From an uncultured Collinsella sp. (GTDB taxonomy: Bacteria > Actinomycetota > Coriobacteriia > Coriobacteriales > Coriobacteriaceae): a stretch of 64,000 nt of DNA. The notes beneath the pieces are model-generated. The model did not search any database and was not told where the DNA came from. It saw nothing but the letters and a program-made list of their open reading frames with translations. The stretch is taken from assembly GCA_900547765.1 (NCBI GenBank), contig URIA01000005.1:1-64000 (forward strand), read 5' to 3'. Positions 33,915-43,894 of the stretch are shown here, piece after piece; the stretch's first letter is position 1, and each line of letters starts with the position of its first letter. The position numbers and the translations under genes are program-made.

Positions 33915-34642
33915 AACGCGCCTTTATGTCTGAGCTCGCCATCGTCCGCACGCTTGTCCCGAGCATCGCGGGTGTCGGTCTGTTCATATTCGTCGTGTTG
34001 ACCCTCGCCAACGCATCGGACGGTGACTCTGGCATGAGTGCCGGCGCCTGCGCGGTCAGTGCCATGTCACCCATCATGGTCATGAGCTCGCTGGCCGGCT
34101 TCGACAATCAAAACGGATGGGAGCGTTATCGGGCAACGCTGCCCCTCTCGCGCAAAGACATCATCTGCGCACGCTACCTGAGCATCATTGCCTTCTCGGC
34201 CGTTATGACCTGCGCCGCCGCGCTTTTGAGCATCGTCTCCATCCCGCTCTTCGATCACACGGGCATTCTCGCCCTTCCGTTCTTCGATCACACGGGCATG
34301 CCCTCGACGGGACAGGTTGTCTTTGAGACCACAATAGCCTCCACCGCATCGATGCTCATCTCCCTCATGATGGTGTTTTTGGCACAGCCGCTGTTCTTTC
34401 GATTTGGACACATGGAGGCGCTGCGCCTTTCCGTCGGCCTGTTTGCCCTGCTCGGATGCCTTGCCATGGCCACGCTGAGCTCCTCCAACCCCATCAGCAA
34501 CTGGCTCATGTCGATTGCCGGAGCGAATCCCGATCCTGTCGTCCTCGGCTGCCTGTGTGCGGGCATCGCGGTACTTGCCCTCGCGCTATGTGCAATCAGC
34601 TGCACCGTCAGCACCAAGGTTTATCGAGTACGCGATCTGTAG
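33911..34642 (+). CDS. ABC-2 type transporter permease
   Basis: 243-residue membrane protein with about six helices (near residues 15-35, 45-63, 88-110, 130-155, 168-190 and 212-235). It begins with a 4-bp overlap of the ATPase stop, as expected for a coupled permease. Residues 110-130 carry a duplicated FDHTG pentapeptide in an outer loop. Third gene of the GntR operon. Confidence 0.88.
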   Translation: MKRAFMSELAIVRTLVPSIAGVGLFIFVVLTLANASDGDSGMSAGACAVSAMSPIMVMSSLAGFDNQNGWERYRATLPLSRKDIICARYLSIIAFSAVMTCAAALLSIVSIPLFDHTGILALPFFDHTGMPSTGQVVFETTIASTASMLISLMMVFLAQPLFFRFGHMEALRLSVGLFALLGCLAMATLSSSNPISNWLMSIAGANPDPVVLGCLCAGIAVLALALCAISCTVSTKVYRVRDL

Positions 34643-34732
34643 CCACGCGTATCTCAATCCACGAAGGACGCGATCGCCGCCCCTCCCCGTAAATCCGTGA
34701 CAAATGGCATATCCCCAGCGTGAGCCACCGTA

Positions 34733-36031
34733 CTACTTGCGCAGCGGCTTGGGCAATGGAATACCGGCAGCGATAACGGCCGCGATGATCATGCAGACGA
34801 TGCCTTTGAGCGGGAAGCACATGAGCAACAGGCCCACGACCATAATGGGTTGGCGCATGACGGCGCCCATCGTCGATGCCGTGCAGACGGCGACGCAAAA
34901 GACCGGATCGGCACCGGTGAGGATGGCAAGGCCGTAGCCCAGGCTTACGCCCGAGAAGATAACCGGGAAGAAGTGGCCGCCGCGCCAACCAAGGTTGATG
35001 AGGGCGGGCGTCAGCATGGCCTTAACAAGACCGGTCGCGATAAGCACGCCGGCGGGAATGGTGAGGTAGGTCTCCATAAGTACATCGGCCTGGGTCTCGC
35101 CGGCAAACATGGTGTAGGGCAGGACCGTGCCGCAGATGGCGAGCGCCAGACCGGCCAGCATGGCTTTGACGACAGGGCGCGCCCCTATTGCACGGGCAAG
35201 CGCTTCGCTCGCGTGCTCCGAGACAAAGTACAGCCAGCCACAGACCGTACCGACGAGAGACAGGGGGATAAGCCAGGCAAGCTCGAGGTTACCCACCTGG
35301 GCGGACTCGAACCTGGGCATGCCCATGCCGCCACCCATAAGCTGTCCGAGCAGCAGATAGGTGCCCAGGCCGCCGGCAATCGCGATGCCGTAGACCACGG
35401 TCTTTTGCGCCTTGGGCAGCTTGATGGTGATCTCGTCGGACGCGGAGTCCTCGCCAGCGCCCTGGCCATCGGCGCTACCGGCGAGCGGCGCCACAAAGCC
35501 AAAGGCGGGTGCGGTGAAGAGCGCCGTCAGGGCAGCCTGGGTACCCAGCAGCGTGAGCTGCCTAAACTCGGCGCCAAAGCGACGCATGCGGTCGCCGACC
35601 CAGCTGCACAGGCCCGCGATAACGCCGGTCAGGCCGGCCTCCGGTCCAATGCTTCCGCCAAACAGCAGCGGCAGCAATGCCGCGAGCGAAAGCTTGCCCA
35701 GATTGTCATACGGGTAGCGACCGTCTTGCTTAACCTTGGCCATTACCTGGTTGAGGTCATCGGTCTTGGTGCCCGTCATCTTTTCGTACAGGCCGATCAG
35801 CAGGCCGCCCAGCAGGCAGACGAAAAACGGGTACGGCAAAAAACCGAACGGGCCGCTGGCAAGCTCGGGCGAAGCAACGCCCAGCGCGTGCGGAATCTCG
35901 GTCCATAGATAGTCGATACCGTGCTCCATCGCAAAGAAGAATAGCCAGACTGCAGCACCCGCGAGTGCACCGGTCACGGCAACGCTGACCAAAAACAGCG
36001 CGCGGTTTGTGGGTTTGGCAAGGTTATCCAT
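34733..36031 (-). CDS. ClC family chloride channel / H+-Cl- antiporter
   Basis: 432-residue membrane protein with the ClC selectivity motifs: GSIGPEAGLTGVI in the first half and GWRGGHFFP in the second (GxFxP). There are about 12-14 membrane helices and no C-terminal CBS domains. An acidic linker near residue 190 (GEDSASDE) is unusual but lies between helices. The start ATG has GGGAGGA upstream. It could serve acid tolerance or fluoride export; the classical gating Glu position reads Glu in GPEAG. Confidence 0.9.
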   Translation of the reverse strand: MDNLAKPTNRALFLVSVAVTGALAGAAVWLFFFAMEHGIDYLWTEIPHALGVASPELASGPFGFLPYPFFVCLLGGLLIGLYEKMTGTKTDDLNQVMAKVKQDGRYPYDNLGKLSLAALLPLLFGGSIGPEAGLTGVIAGLCSWVGDRMRRFGAEFRQLTLLGTQAALTALFTAPAFGFVAPLAGSADGQGAGEDSASDEITIKLPKAQKTVVYGIAIAGGLGTYLLLGQLMGGGMGMPRFESAQVGNLELAWLIPLSLVGTVCGWLYFVSEHASEALARAIGARPVVKAMLAGLALAICGTVLPYTMFAGETQADVLMETYLTIPAGVLIATGLVKAMLTPALINLGWRGGHFFPVIFSGVSLGYGLAILTGADPVFCVAVCTASTMGAVMRQPIMVVGLLLMCFPLKGIVCMIIAAVIAAGIPLPKPLRK

Positions 36032-36156
36032 CGGGTCCTCCCGCGGTCAAAGTCGACATAGATACATTTTATTGTAGAGCGCGCGTTGCCCGAACGAGCC
36101 AACCACCTGCGCCGCAAACGGCACCATTGGGAGTCATAGTGGGGCAGGCTCAAGAC

Positions 36157-36690
36157 TTATCCGTTGATAATCGAGGCAATCTCACGCAAATCGTCGGCAA
36201 AGTAGATGCCGAGCTGGCGCCTCGAGCTCGAAAGCCCCTTATCAATCATGTGCCCGAGCAGCGCCTTGAGGTCGTTGTAGTAACCGTCCAGGTTATACAG
36301 GATGCATGGCGCACTCAGATGCCCCAGCGACACGGCCGACATGACCTCGGCAATCTCCTCGAGCGTGCCCGTGCCACCCGGGAAGGCGACGAACGCGTCA
36401 CCGAGCTCAATCATCTTGGCCTTGCGCTCGGCCATATCACTCGTCACGATGAGGTCGTCGATGCCATCGTGCTGAAACTCGGCCTCGATAAAAAAGCTCG
36501 GCTCCACGCCCGTCACATGACCGCCAGCATCGAGTACGCTATCGGCGAGCGCACCCATCAGGCCCGATTTGGACCCGCCGTATACCAGCGCGTGCCCGTT
36601 AGAGCCAATCCAGTTGCCCAGCTCTTGCACCGCAGGCAAAAATGCTGGGTCGTTACCAACGCTGGCGCCCAGGTATACCGTGATGTTCAT
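36157..36690 (-). CDS. LOG family protein (TIGR00730; nucleoside-monophosphate phosphoribohydrolase)
   Basis: 177-residue Rossmann-fold protein of the lysine-decarboxylase-like family. It carries GGSKSGLMGALAD in the middle and the diagnostic PGGTGTLEEI near residue 100. Family members release cytokinin-like bases from nucleoside 5'-monophosphates; the older name lysine decarboxylase is wrong. The start ATG at 36690 has GAGGGGG upstream; a TTG two codons before is closer and less likely. Confidence 0.88.
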   Translation of the reverse strand: MNITVYLGASVGNDPAFLPAVQELGNWIGSNGHALVYGGSKSGLMGALADSVLDAGGHVTGVEPSFFIEAEFQHDGIDDLIVTSDMAERKAKMIELGDAFVAFPGGTGTLEEIAEVMSAVSLGHLSAPCILYNLDGYYNDLKALLGHMIDKGLSSSRRQLGIYFADDLREIASIING

Positions 36691-36726
36691 ATGCAATCCC
36701 CCTCATCGTGACGCGCGGCGCCCGTT

Positions 36727-37152
36727 CTAGCGTTGGCGGCGGCGATATTCGCGCACACGGCGCGACAGGTCGGCGAGCTCGTCACGATCGAGCTCTTCCA
36801 AATGCTCAAGATCGTCCATAAAGCGCGCCATGGTGTCCTTTTGGCGCAGCTTGATGAGCGTATTGCAGTAGTTCACCGCCACACCCGTGAGCATGGCGAT
36901 GTAGAAGATGCTGATGACGCTCAGGACGACGGTAATCGCGCGGGCAACCGGCGTCTCGGCCGGAATATCGCCAAAGCCGATGGTCGAGACCGTCTCAAAG
37001 CTAAACCACAGGCCATCGCCAAACGTGAGGGTCGTAGGCTCGGACAGCCAGACAGCCGTCGAGCACAGCAGGTAAAAGATAAGAAACAGGCCCGTGATGC
37101 GTGCAAAGCCAGCCTGTCGCAGCACATCGGCAAGCGTCCTCAACCTGTTCAT
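36727..37152 (-). CDS. Two-helix potassium channel
   Basis: 141-residue ion channel of the KcsA/Ion_trans_2 type: helix 1 (about 18-38), a pore helix, filter TIGFGD near residue 60 (variant of TVGYGD), and helix 2 (about 75-98). The C-terminus is a charged amphipathic helix (LEHLEELDRDELADLSRRV) that may form a coiled coil or tetramer bundle. The start ATG has AAGGGG upstream. There is no RCK domain, so the gate is not ligand-binding in a visible way. Confidence 0.88.
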   Translation of the reverse strand: MNRLRTLADVLRQAGFARITGLFLIFYLLCSTAVWLSEPTTLTFGDGLWFSFETVSTIGFGDIPAETPVARAITVVLSVISIFYIAMLTGVAVNYCNTLIKLRQKDTMARFMDDLEHLEELDRDELADLSRRVREYRRRQR

Positions 37153-37204
37153 TGCGACCCCTTCCACGGACAACCAATCACGTTCGCTCGGTATTGTCCC
37201 ACAA

Positions 37205-37262
37205 CCGGCAGTTAGGGACGTTCCTTTTGTGCCGGCAGAAAGGGACTGTCCCCAACTGCCGG
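37205..37262. repeat. Dispersed repeat family R3, copy B
   Basis: CCGGCAGTT-A-GGGAC at 37205-37219 and GTCCCCAACTGCCGG at 37248-37262 form the outer palindrome. A copy of the R3 core (GCCGGC plus AAAGGAACGTCCC, inverse) is inside. It lies in the 197 bp between the K+ channel gene and the fused sensor kinase gene. Confidence 0.8.
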
Positions 37263-37349
37263 GCGGGACCGTTTAGCGGTGCAGCTGCCGACTGGGCAGG
37301 CTGAGCTGGTATCCTTATGCGGTAATGTCTCGATTCGTTAGGATTGCAT

Positions 37350-40154
37350 GTGAGAGCTTCCGCTGTCCTTCGTTCAGTTATATATCGCACCTTGGCCGTC
37401 GCGCTTGCCGTGCTCGCCGTACTGAGCACCATCATGCCCGCCCCCGCCTATGCCGCCAATACCGATCAGCAGGTCAAAACGGTCCGCGTTGGTTGGCTTG
37501 TCAACAACGAGGGCTTCCAGGACGGCACCCCCGGCGAGCGTCTCTCGGGATGGGGTTACGAGTACCTCCAGACCCTCTCGTACTACACACCCGGCTGGCA
37601 GTACGAATACGTCTCCGGCACCTTCGCCGAGCTTATGGACATGCTCGAGGCGGGCGAGATCGACCTCATGCCCAACATCTCCTACTCCGAGGAACGCGCC
37701 CAAAAGCTGCTCTTTTCCTCGAACCCCGAGGGCACCGAGCGCTACTACATCTACGCCAAGCCCGATCGCGACGATCTGGCCAAGGGTGACCCCCAAGCGC
37801 TCCAAGGCCTTACCATCGGCTGCAACCCCGACGTTATGCAAACCTTCGTTGGCCAGCAGTGGCTCGCCAACGAAGGCATTACCTGCACCTATAAAGAAAT
37901 CGACACTGGCGGTGCCCTCTTTGACGCACTCGCAAACAACGAGGTCGATGCCATCATCATGAACGACACGACCTCGTCGCCCAGCGCCTCCCCCATGTTC
38001 TACATTGGTTCGAGCGACTACTATTTTGCCGTCCCCAAAAGCCGCCCCGACCTGATGGACGACATCAATGCCGCCATGACGGCAATCGCCCGCGTCAACC
38101 CACGCTATATCGACGAAGTCAAATCTAACTACTCGGCCCAAAACAGCGGTTCATCATCGCTCAACGGCCCCGAACGTTCCTGGCTCAAAGCAAATGACAA
38201 CACCATCACGCTCGGCTACATTACGGGCAAACTCCCCTACTGCAACGAAGACGAAGACGGCGAAATGGAAGGCTCGCTCGCATCGCTTGCGACGACGCTG
38301 CACGATAAATTTGGCATAACGGTCAAAACCGTCGCCTTTGATAGCTACAAGATGATGTCAGAGGCCCTGTCAAAGGGAAGCATAGACGTTGCGCTGCCGG
38401 TATACCGAGATTACTGGTTTGCCGAGCAAACAGGCGTTGTGCAGTCGGTATCGTTGGGGACCATGTCCCTCACCGCCATCCACACCGGCAGCAACCTGAA
38501 CAAAGACCTTCAGAAGATCGCCTGCACCAAATCATCGTTTGTCAACAAAAATGCGCTTGAAAGTCTGTTCCCCACAGCGACCGTGACCGAATACCAATCC
38601 GACGATGAAGCGTTCGACGCCCTCAGGAAGGGAACGGCACACTGCATCGTCGCCCCCAGTTCACGCGTAAAAACCATCGGCGACCGTTATGATCTCGAGG
38701 GCTACGAGACGGTCGAGCTCTCTGACACCTGTGAGCTCTCGTGCTGGATTTCGCGCGGAAAGCCCGAGCTGCTGGGAATCATCAACAAGGGCATCATCAA
38801 TGCCGGAGAATCGCTCTCCGCAAGCAATTTCTCCTCCACGTCGTACACGGCCCAGGAATCCAACACGCTTCAATTCCTTTATCGCAACCGCACCGCCATT
38901 GCAGCTACCCTCATCGGTATGTTGTCGGTCGGCATCGTCCTGCTCATCTGGGCGCTCGTGCGCGCTCGAACCGAGCGCAAAAAAGCCGATGCCGCCAACG
39001 CCGCTAAGACGGCATTCCTCACGCGCATGAGCCACGACATCCGTACGCCGCTCAACGGTATCCTGGGCCTTATCGAAATCGAGGAATTGAAGGAAGGCGA
39101 TATCCAGGTCGCCCGTGAGAGCCGTGCCAAGGCGCGCGTTGCCGCCAATCACCTGCTCTCGCTGATCAACGACATCCTCGAGATGGGCAAAATCGAAGAC
39201 CGCAAGCTAACACTGGAACATGTGCCTTTTAACCTCAAAGAGCTCTGTGACGATACGCTGGTGCTGTGCAAGCTCCGCGCGTCCAGTAACGGCATCACCA
39301 TGCAGGACAATAGTCTGCCGTACGCCACGGGGCCATACATGATCGGCAGTCCCACCCATATCCGACAGATCATGATCAACCTGTTAGACAACAGCATTAA
39401 GTACAACAAGCACGGCGGCTCCGTCACCTTTAGTTCAAAGACCAAGCCACTCGATAACGGGCGCGCGCTCTTTTGCTTTAGCGTTTCGGATACCGGCATT
39501 GGCATGGCTCCCAAGTTTTTAAAGCATATCTATGAGCCGTTTGCCCAAGAAGGTGACGATGCGCGCAGCAAGTTCCAAGGAACTGGCATGGGCATGCCAA
39601 TCGTCAAGTCGCTTATTGAACTGATGGGCGGCACGATTGAGATTTCGAGTGAGGTTGGCGTGGGGAGTACGTTCAACGTCCAGATTCCGCTCGATATCGA
39701 CAAGAACCCTCAGGCAAGAGAACGTGCGGATGACCAGGCAAACAGCTGCTCGCTTGCCGGCATGAACGTCCTTTTGGCAGAAGATAACGAGCTCAATGCC
39801 GAGATTGCCCAGGCTCTGCTCGAAAGCGAAGGCATCGTCGTAACTCGTGCCGCCAACGGCAACGAAACGGTCGACCTATACGTTGGCCGTCCCGCCGGCA
39901 GCTTCGATGCGATCCTGATGGACATTATGATGCCGGGCATGGACGGCTACGAGGCAACCCGCGCGATTCGTCTGAGCGAGAAGGTCGATGCAGCCGATAT
40001 CCCCATCATCGCGCTCACCGCCAACGCCTTTGCCGAAGACGCCCAGACGGCACACGCTGCCGGCATGAACGCTCATCTGTCCAAACCGATCGACTTTAAC
40101 AAGCTCAAAAACATACTCGCCCGCATCAAGAAAAACGGATCCGTTTCGCTATAG
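37350..40154 (+). CDS. Hybrid histidine kinase with two N-terminal solute-binding domains
   Basis: 934-residue membrane sensor. A signal peptide (about 1-35, ending APAYA) is followed by two family-3 solute-binding domains (about 38-270 and 275-510) outside the membrane. One helix follows (AIAATLIGMLSVGIVLLIWALV), then HisKA with H562 in SHDIRTPLNGILG, HATPase (NLLDNSIKYNKHGG, DTGIGM, GTGMGMPIVKSL) and a C-terminal receiver with D858 in MDIMMPGMDG. BvgS/EvgS-like. There is no output domain or Hpt domain. The start is GTG 37350 with AGGA eight bases upstream. The ligand is probably an amino acid or organic acid (inferred from SBP family 3). Confidence 0.92.
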   Translation: MRASAVLRSVIYRTLAVALAVLAVLSTIMPAPAYAANTDQQVKTVRVGWLVNNEGFQDGTPGERLSGWGYEYLQTLSYYTPGWQYEYVSGTFAELMDMLEAGEIDLMPNISYSEERAQKLLFSSNPEGTERYYIYAKPDRDDLAKGDPQALQGLTIGCNPDVMQTFVGQQWLANEGITCTYKEIDTGGALFDALANNEVDAIIMNDTTSSPSASPMFYIGSSDYYFAVPKSRPDLMDDINAAMTAIARVNPRYIDEVKSNYSAQNSGSSSLNGPERSWLKANDNTITLGYITGKLPYCNEDEDGEMEGSLASLATTLHDKFGITVKTVAFDSYKMMSEALSKGSIDVALPVYRDYWFAEQTGVVQSVSLGTMSLTAIHTGSNLNKDLQKIACTKSSFVNKNALESLFPTATVTEYQSDDEAFDALRKGTAHCIVAPSSRVKTIGDRYDLEGYETVELSDTCELSCWISRGKPELLGIINKGIINAGESLSASNFSSTSYTAQESNTLQFLYRNRTAIAATLIGMLSVGIVLLIWALVRARTERKKADAANAAKTAFLTRMSHDIRTPLNGILGLIEIEELKEGDIQVARESRAKARVAANHLLSLINDILEMGKIEDRKLTLEHVPFNLKELCDDTLVLCKLRASSNGITMQDNSLPYATGPYMIGSPTHIRQIMINLLDNSIKYNKHGGSVTFSSKTKPLDNGRALFCFSVSDTGIGMAPKFLKHIYEPFAQEGDDARSKFQGTGMGMPIVKSLIELMGGTIEISSEVGVGSTFNVQIPLDIDKNPQARERADDQANSCSLAGMNVLLAEDNELNAEIAQALLESEGIVVTRAANGNETVDLYVGRPAGSFDAILMDIMMPGMDGYEATRAIRLSEKVDAADIPIIALTANAFAEDAQTAHAAGMNAHLSKPIDFNKLKNILARIKKNGSVSL

Positions 40155-40194
40155 TTTTTGCAGCAACCACGCACGACCAGAAAGGAAGCCAACG

Positions 40195-40674
40195 ATGTTT
40201 AGGCCCTTACGTCGAAAGAAACGCGCCATCACCGACGAGGAAGCGCGCAAACTGCTCGCCACCTGCAAGCGCGGCGTCTTTGCCGTCAACGGCGACGATG
40301 GCTACCCGTACGCCATTCCCGTCAACTACTTCTTTGACGCCGAGCACGACAAGATTTATTTCCATGGCGCCAAGGCTGGCCACAAGGTCGACGCACTTAA
40401 GCGCGATGACAAGGTCTGCTTTACCGTTTACGGCAACGAGTGGCACCAGGACGGCGACTGGGCTCCCTACGTTATGAGTACCGTGGTCTTTGGCCGCTGT
40501 CGCCTGGCAAATGACACTCCCGCGTTTATCGAGGATAAAGTCCGCCAGCTCGCGCTTAAGTACTACCCTTCTGCCGAAGAAGTCGAAGAAGAAATCGCCA
40601 AGGACATTAAGGGCGTCCAACTCTACGAGATTACGATTGAGCATCTCTGCGGCAAGCAGATTCAAGAAAAGTAA
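40195..40674 (+). CDS. Pyridoxamine 5'-phosphate oxidase family protein (NimA-like)
   Basis: 159-residue flavin-binding split-barrel protein. TCKRGVFAVNGDDGYPYAIPVNYFF and DKIYFHGAKAGHKVDAL are typical of the PPOX/NimA group, which bind FMN or haem; some reduce nitroimidazoles. The start ATG has GAAAGGA upstream with long spacing. Lies between the two hybrid-kinase loci; its relation to them is unknown. Confidence 0.88.
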   Translation: MFRPLRRKKRAITDEEARKLLATCKRGVFAVNGDDGYPYAIPVNYFFDAEHDKIYFHGAKAGHKVDALKRDDKVCFTVYGNEWHQDGDWAPYVMSTVVFGRCRLANDTPAFIEDKVRQLALKYYPSAEEVEEEIAKDIKGVQLYEITIEHLCGKQIQEK

Positions 40675-40701
40675 GCCCCTCATCAGGCCTCATCAATAGC
40701 A

Positions 40702-40741
40702 ATATGGCTCGGTTCCAACCCACCTTGGAACCGAGCCATAT
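40702..40741. terminator. Bidirectional terminator between convergent genes
   Basis: A perfect 17-bp stem (40702-40718 with 40725-40741, beginning ATATGGCTCGG) with loop CCCACC. Separates the PPOX-family gene from the convergent hybrid kinase gene. Confidence 0.8.
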
Positions 40742-40743
40742 GT

Positions 40744-42936
40744 TTATGAAGCGTCGGCGGCTATGTGTGCAAGCGCCTCAACGAGCTCCTGCGAGCTCAC
40801 AGGCTTGCTCAGGTGCGCGTTCATGCCCGCCTCGCGCGAAAGCCTGCGGTCGTCGGCAAAGGCGTTGGCGCTCACGGCGATAATCGGCGTGAGCGCGGTA
40901 TCCTCGCGATCGAGCGCTCGAATCCGACGCGTGGCCTCAAGGCCATCGATACCGGGCATCATGATATCCATCAACACCACGTCGTACTCGTGCGGCGCGC
41001 TCGCGGCAAACATCTCGACGGCAGACTCACCATCCTTAGCATGCGTCACGACGGCACCGGCGCGGGCGAGCGTAAACTGTGCAATCTCGGCATTCAGGTC
41101 GTTATCCTCTACGAGCAAAACGCGCAAGCCCTGGAGCGCATCGCCATCCCCCGCGTCCACGCGCACAGCCTGAGGAATCTCGGAGCGCTCGCACTTCTCA
41201 AACGGCAGACGGATGGTAAACGTCGTCCCCTGCCCCAAGATGCTCGTAAAGCTCATGGTTCCGCCCATAAGCTCGACCAACTGTTTGGCAATAGGCGCAC
41301 CCAGACCAGTTCCCGATGAAGCGCCTTCCACCTGTTGCTCCTCGCGACAAAACGGTTCGTAGAGGTGCTGTTGAAACTCCTCGCTCATGCCAATACCGTT
41401 ATCGGCGATCGTGTATTCATAGACGGGGGTGCCATCCACTGGCTCCACCTCGCGGCACACCAGGCGAACATAGCCGCCCCGGCGGTTGTACTTGACGGCA
41501 TTACCGGCAATATTGAGCAACAAGCGCTTGAGGTGCGTCACGCTCACCCGCGCATAGGGATGATTAAGCGTCTGCTGGTCGCAGATAATTGTCACCAGAC
41601 GCTCCTCGGCCTGGCGCTCCAGAATATCGCGCACCTCGTGGTTGAGGGTCACCAAGTTTGTGGGAACAAGCTCCAGTTCGATCTGCCCGCTCTCCAGACG
41701 ACTCATATCCAGGGCCTCGTTGGCAAGGTCGAGCAGCAGTCCCGATGCCGTCCAGATCTTTGAGCGGCACTCGGTCTGCTTTTGCAGATCGTCCGCATTG
41801 GCATCGCCGACCTCAACCATACCGCGAATGCCGTTGATGGGCGTGCGCAGATCGTGGCTCATGCGACGCAGGAACTCCGTCTTTGCCGAGTTGGCAGACG
41901 AGGCCTCACGCGCCGCCTTTGCCAGCTTGTCGCCATAGTCGCGCTCCTGCTGCAGCAAGTCTGTCAAGCGTCGACGATCAGCGCGGCGACGCACCATCAC
42001 AACAGAGGCTACAACACCGCTGTAAAGCACCAGCACGCCGGCAGCGACAGCCGCGACGACCTCAAAGTAGCGCTGCGCCGAGGCATAGGTGTACACGTAG
42101 AATTTTTGCGCTTTGCCGTATGTGCCCAAATACCACTCGCCGTTGACGTTGACCAGTCGGACTTTGCCGGGCAGGCATCGATCCTTAATTTCGTCGACAA
42201 TGATGGCGTCCGTCGCAGGCAGGTCGAACACGCCCAAGATGGTGGGTTCAACGGCGTTGGTCGCAACGACCTTGCCATCGTTTTCGATCACGATATTGCC
42301 GCTATCGATGGTTTCATAACCTTCAAGCAGACTCTGCAGTTTGAGCGTATTGCCTGCAACCGCCTTCGCGCTCTGATGCCTTACCGCGATAACGATACCC
42401 TCGCCATCCTGCCGGGTCACGCAACCAATGTCCGCAACCGAATCATCCGCAAGCGTAATACTATCGGTATAAGACTTAAGCGGATGGGTTGCCACCTCCA
42501 ACACGGGCGCTTCTTTGAGATACGTAGCAAGCGACTCGTAACCCACGCCATCCGTCGAGGACTCGGACACCAAGTTGCCCGATGCGTCCGTCACGATCAG
42601 CGCACTCACGTTGAACTGGTCAGCATATTGCTCCAGCGCGGCGTTATCCACCGAGCCGTCGCGCTCCATATCGCGCGCCGCCTCTCCGGCGATCTCCATA
42701 ACGCGAATCACTTTTTTGGTCGTATAGGCGCTATTGAATGCATCGTAGGAAAGGCTCTGCGTCGCCACGTAATCGACAACGTCGGCAAAGCGCTGCTCGG
42801 CCTGGGCTGTCGTGTAACCGTAGCTCATCACGCCGGCAACAACCGAGAGCGCTATCCCCAACAGGGCGGCAATGAGCCATACCCATGCCGAACGATCGTC
42901 CCGCTCCTCTACGGCGTGGTCGGGCGCATCGATCAT
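40744..42936 (-). CDS. Hybrid histidine kinase with extracytoplasmic sensor region
   Basis: 730-residue membrane kinase. Two helices (about 20-42 and 275-300) bracket an outer sensor region of about 230 residues. Then HisKA with H361 in RRMSHDLRTPINGIRG, HATPase (LNIAGNAVKYNRRGG, DNGIGM, GTGLGAPIAKQL) and a receiver with D657 in MDIMMPGIDG and a C-terminal LSKPV. Starts with ATG 42936, overlapping by 4 bp the stop codon of the upstream solute-binding protein, so the two are translationally coupled. The kinase and receiver parts are close to those of the fused sensor at 37350. Confidence 0.92.
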   Translation of the reverse strand: MIDAPDHAVEERDDRSAWVWLIAALLGIALSVVAGVMSYGYTTAQAEQRFADVVDYVATQSLSYDAFNSAYTTKKVIRVMEIAGEAARDMERDGSVDNAALEQYADQFNVSALIVTDASGNLVSESSTDGVGYESLATYLKEAPVLEVATHPLKSYTDSITLADDSVADIGCVTRQDGEGIVIAVRHQSAKAVAGNTLKLQSLLEGYETIDSGNIVIENDGKVVATNAVEPTILGVFDLPATDAIIVDEIKDRCLPGKVRLVNVNGEWYLGTYGKAQKFYVYTYASAQRYFEVVAAVAAGVLVLYSGVVASVVMVRRRADRRRLTDLLQQERDYGDKLAKAAREASSANSAKTEFLRRMSHDLRTPINGIRGMVEVGDANADDLQKQTECRSKIWTASGLLLDLANEALDMSRLESGQIELELVPTNLVTLNHEVRDILERQAEERLVTIICDQQTLNHPYARVSVTHLKRLLLNIAGNAVKYNRRGGYVRLVCREVEPVDGTPVYEYTIADNGIGMSEEFQQHLYEPFCREEQQVEGASSGTGLGAPIAKQLVELMGGTMSFTSILGQGTTFTIRLPFEKCERSEIPQAVRVDAGDGDALQGLRVLLVEDNDLNAEIAQFTLARAGAVVTHAKDGESAVEMFAASAPHEYDVVLMDIMMPGIDGLEATRRIRALDREDTALTPIIAVSANAFADDRRLSREAGMNAHLSKPVSSQELVEALAHIAADAS

Positions 42937-43802
42937 GACAGGCACTCCGTATTCAAAAATGGTGCAGGGTCATCAAAGTACTTTGACACCAGGCGTTCCA
43001 TGGTGCCATCGACAAGCATTTCTTGGTAGGCATGGGTGAGCTTAACGTCGATGCCGCGCGTATCGTTGAGATCGAAAGCGGTACCCAAACCGACCTCTAG
43101 CAGCGGCTCATCCAAAATGCGATACGTCACGCCATAGTCTTTTTCGTAGGTGAGCAGCGAGGACTCATGCGCAGCGATGGCATCGACCAGACCCTCGACG
43201 AGCGCCGGGTTCAGGCATGAGCGGTCCGAAAAGCTGTAGAGCTCCTTGATTTGCGGAACCTTTTCATTGGTACGATTGAGCAAAATGCCCTCGGGCTTGG
43301 TGGTGGACTGCACCCCCACGACCCTGCTATCAAGATCGGCGAGCGTGTAGATGTCGCTTTCGGAATTGACCGCGACCACCTGGCGGCTCGCAAGGTACGG
43401 ACCGGCCCAGCGATACTCGCTTTCGCGACCCGTCATACTAAAGCTACCCATGACACAATCGAGCTCGCCGCTCGCCAGCAGCTCTTTCTTCTTTTCCCAG
43501 TCAATCAGCTGGTATTTTGGCTTGTAACCAATGCGGACCAACGCCTCGGTCAATATCTCGACATCCAGGCCAACGATATCGCCATACTCGTCGGTATACA
43601 CAAACGGTGGATAGAGGTCGCTTCCGACGTTGAGCGTCTTAAGGTCGTCGTCTTTGACTTGCGAGGCGTCCAGTTCTTCTAATGCAGACGTCGAGGCTCC
43701 GTCATTCGACCCGGAACAGCCGGCTATCGCTACGACAAAGGCACACGCTACCGCAAGCGCAACAAACAACGATATGGCAACCGAGCGGCGAGGTCTTTTC
43801 AT
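42933..43802 (-). CDS. Family-3 solute-binding lipoprotein (sensor partner)
   Basis: 289-residue lipoprotein. The signal peptide ends at lipobox IAGC (Cys near residue 28). The mature part is SBP_bac_3: VGSDLYPPFVYTDEYGDIVGLDVEIL, later MGSFSMTGRESEYRWAGPYL and ESSLLTYEKDYGVTYRI. No ABC permease or ATPase gene is near; instead it is read into a hybrid kinase with a 4-bp overlap, so it most likely presents its ligand to that kinase. The start ATG has GGAG upstream. The ligand is unknown, amino acid likely. Confidence 0.9.
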   Translation of the reverse strand: MKRPRRSVAISLFVALAVACAFVVAIAGCSGSNDGASTSALEELDASQVKDDDLKTLNVGSDLYPPFVYTDEYGDIVGLDVEILTEALVRIGYKPKYQLIDWEKKKELLASGELDCVMGSFSMTGRESEYRWAGPYLASRQVVAVNSESDIYTLADLDSRVVGVQSTTKPEGILLNRTNEKVPQIKELYSFSDRSCLNPALVEGLVDAIAAHESSLLTYEKDYGVTYRILDEPLLEVGLGTAFDLNDTRGIDVKLTHAYQEMLVDGTMERLVSKYFDDPAPFLNTECLS

Positions 43803-43894
43803 CGAGCTCCAGACGATCCTGCTTACAGACTGAAATGGTTAAAAATAATAGCAAATGAAACCACTCGAGCGCCCAATGGTTACAGACGCCTTAC

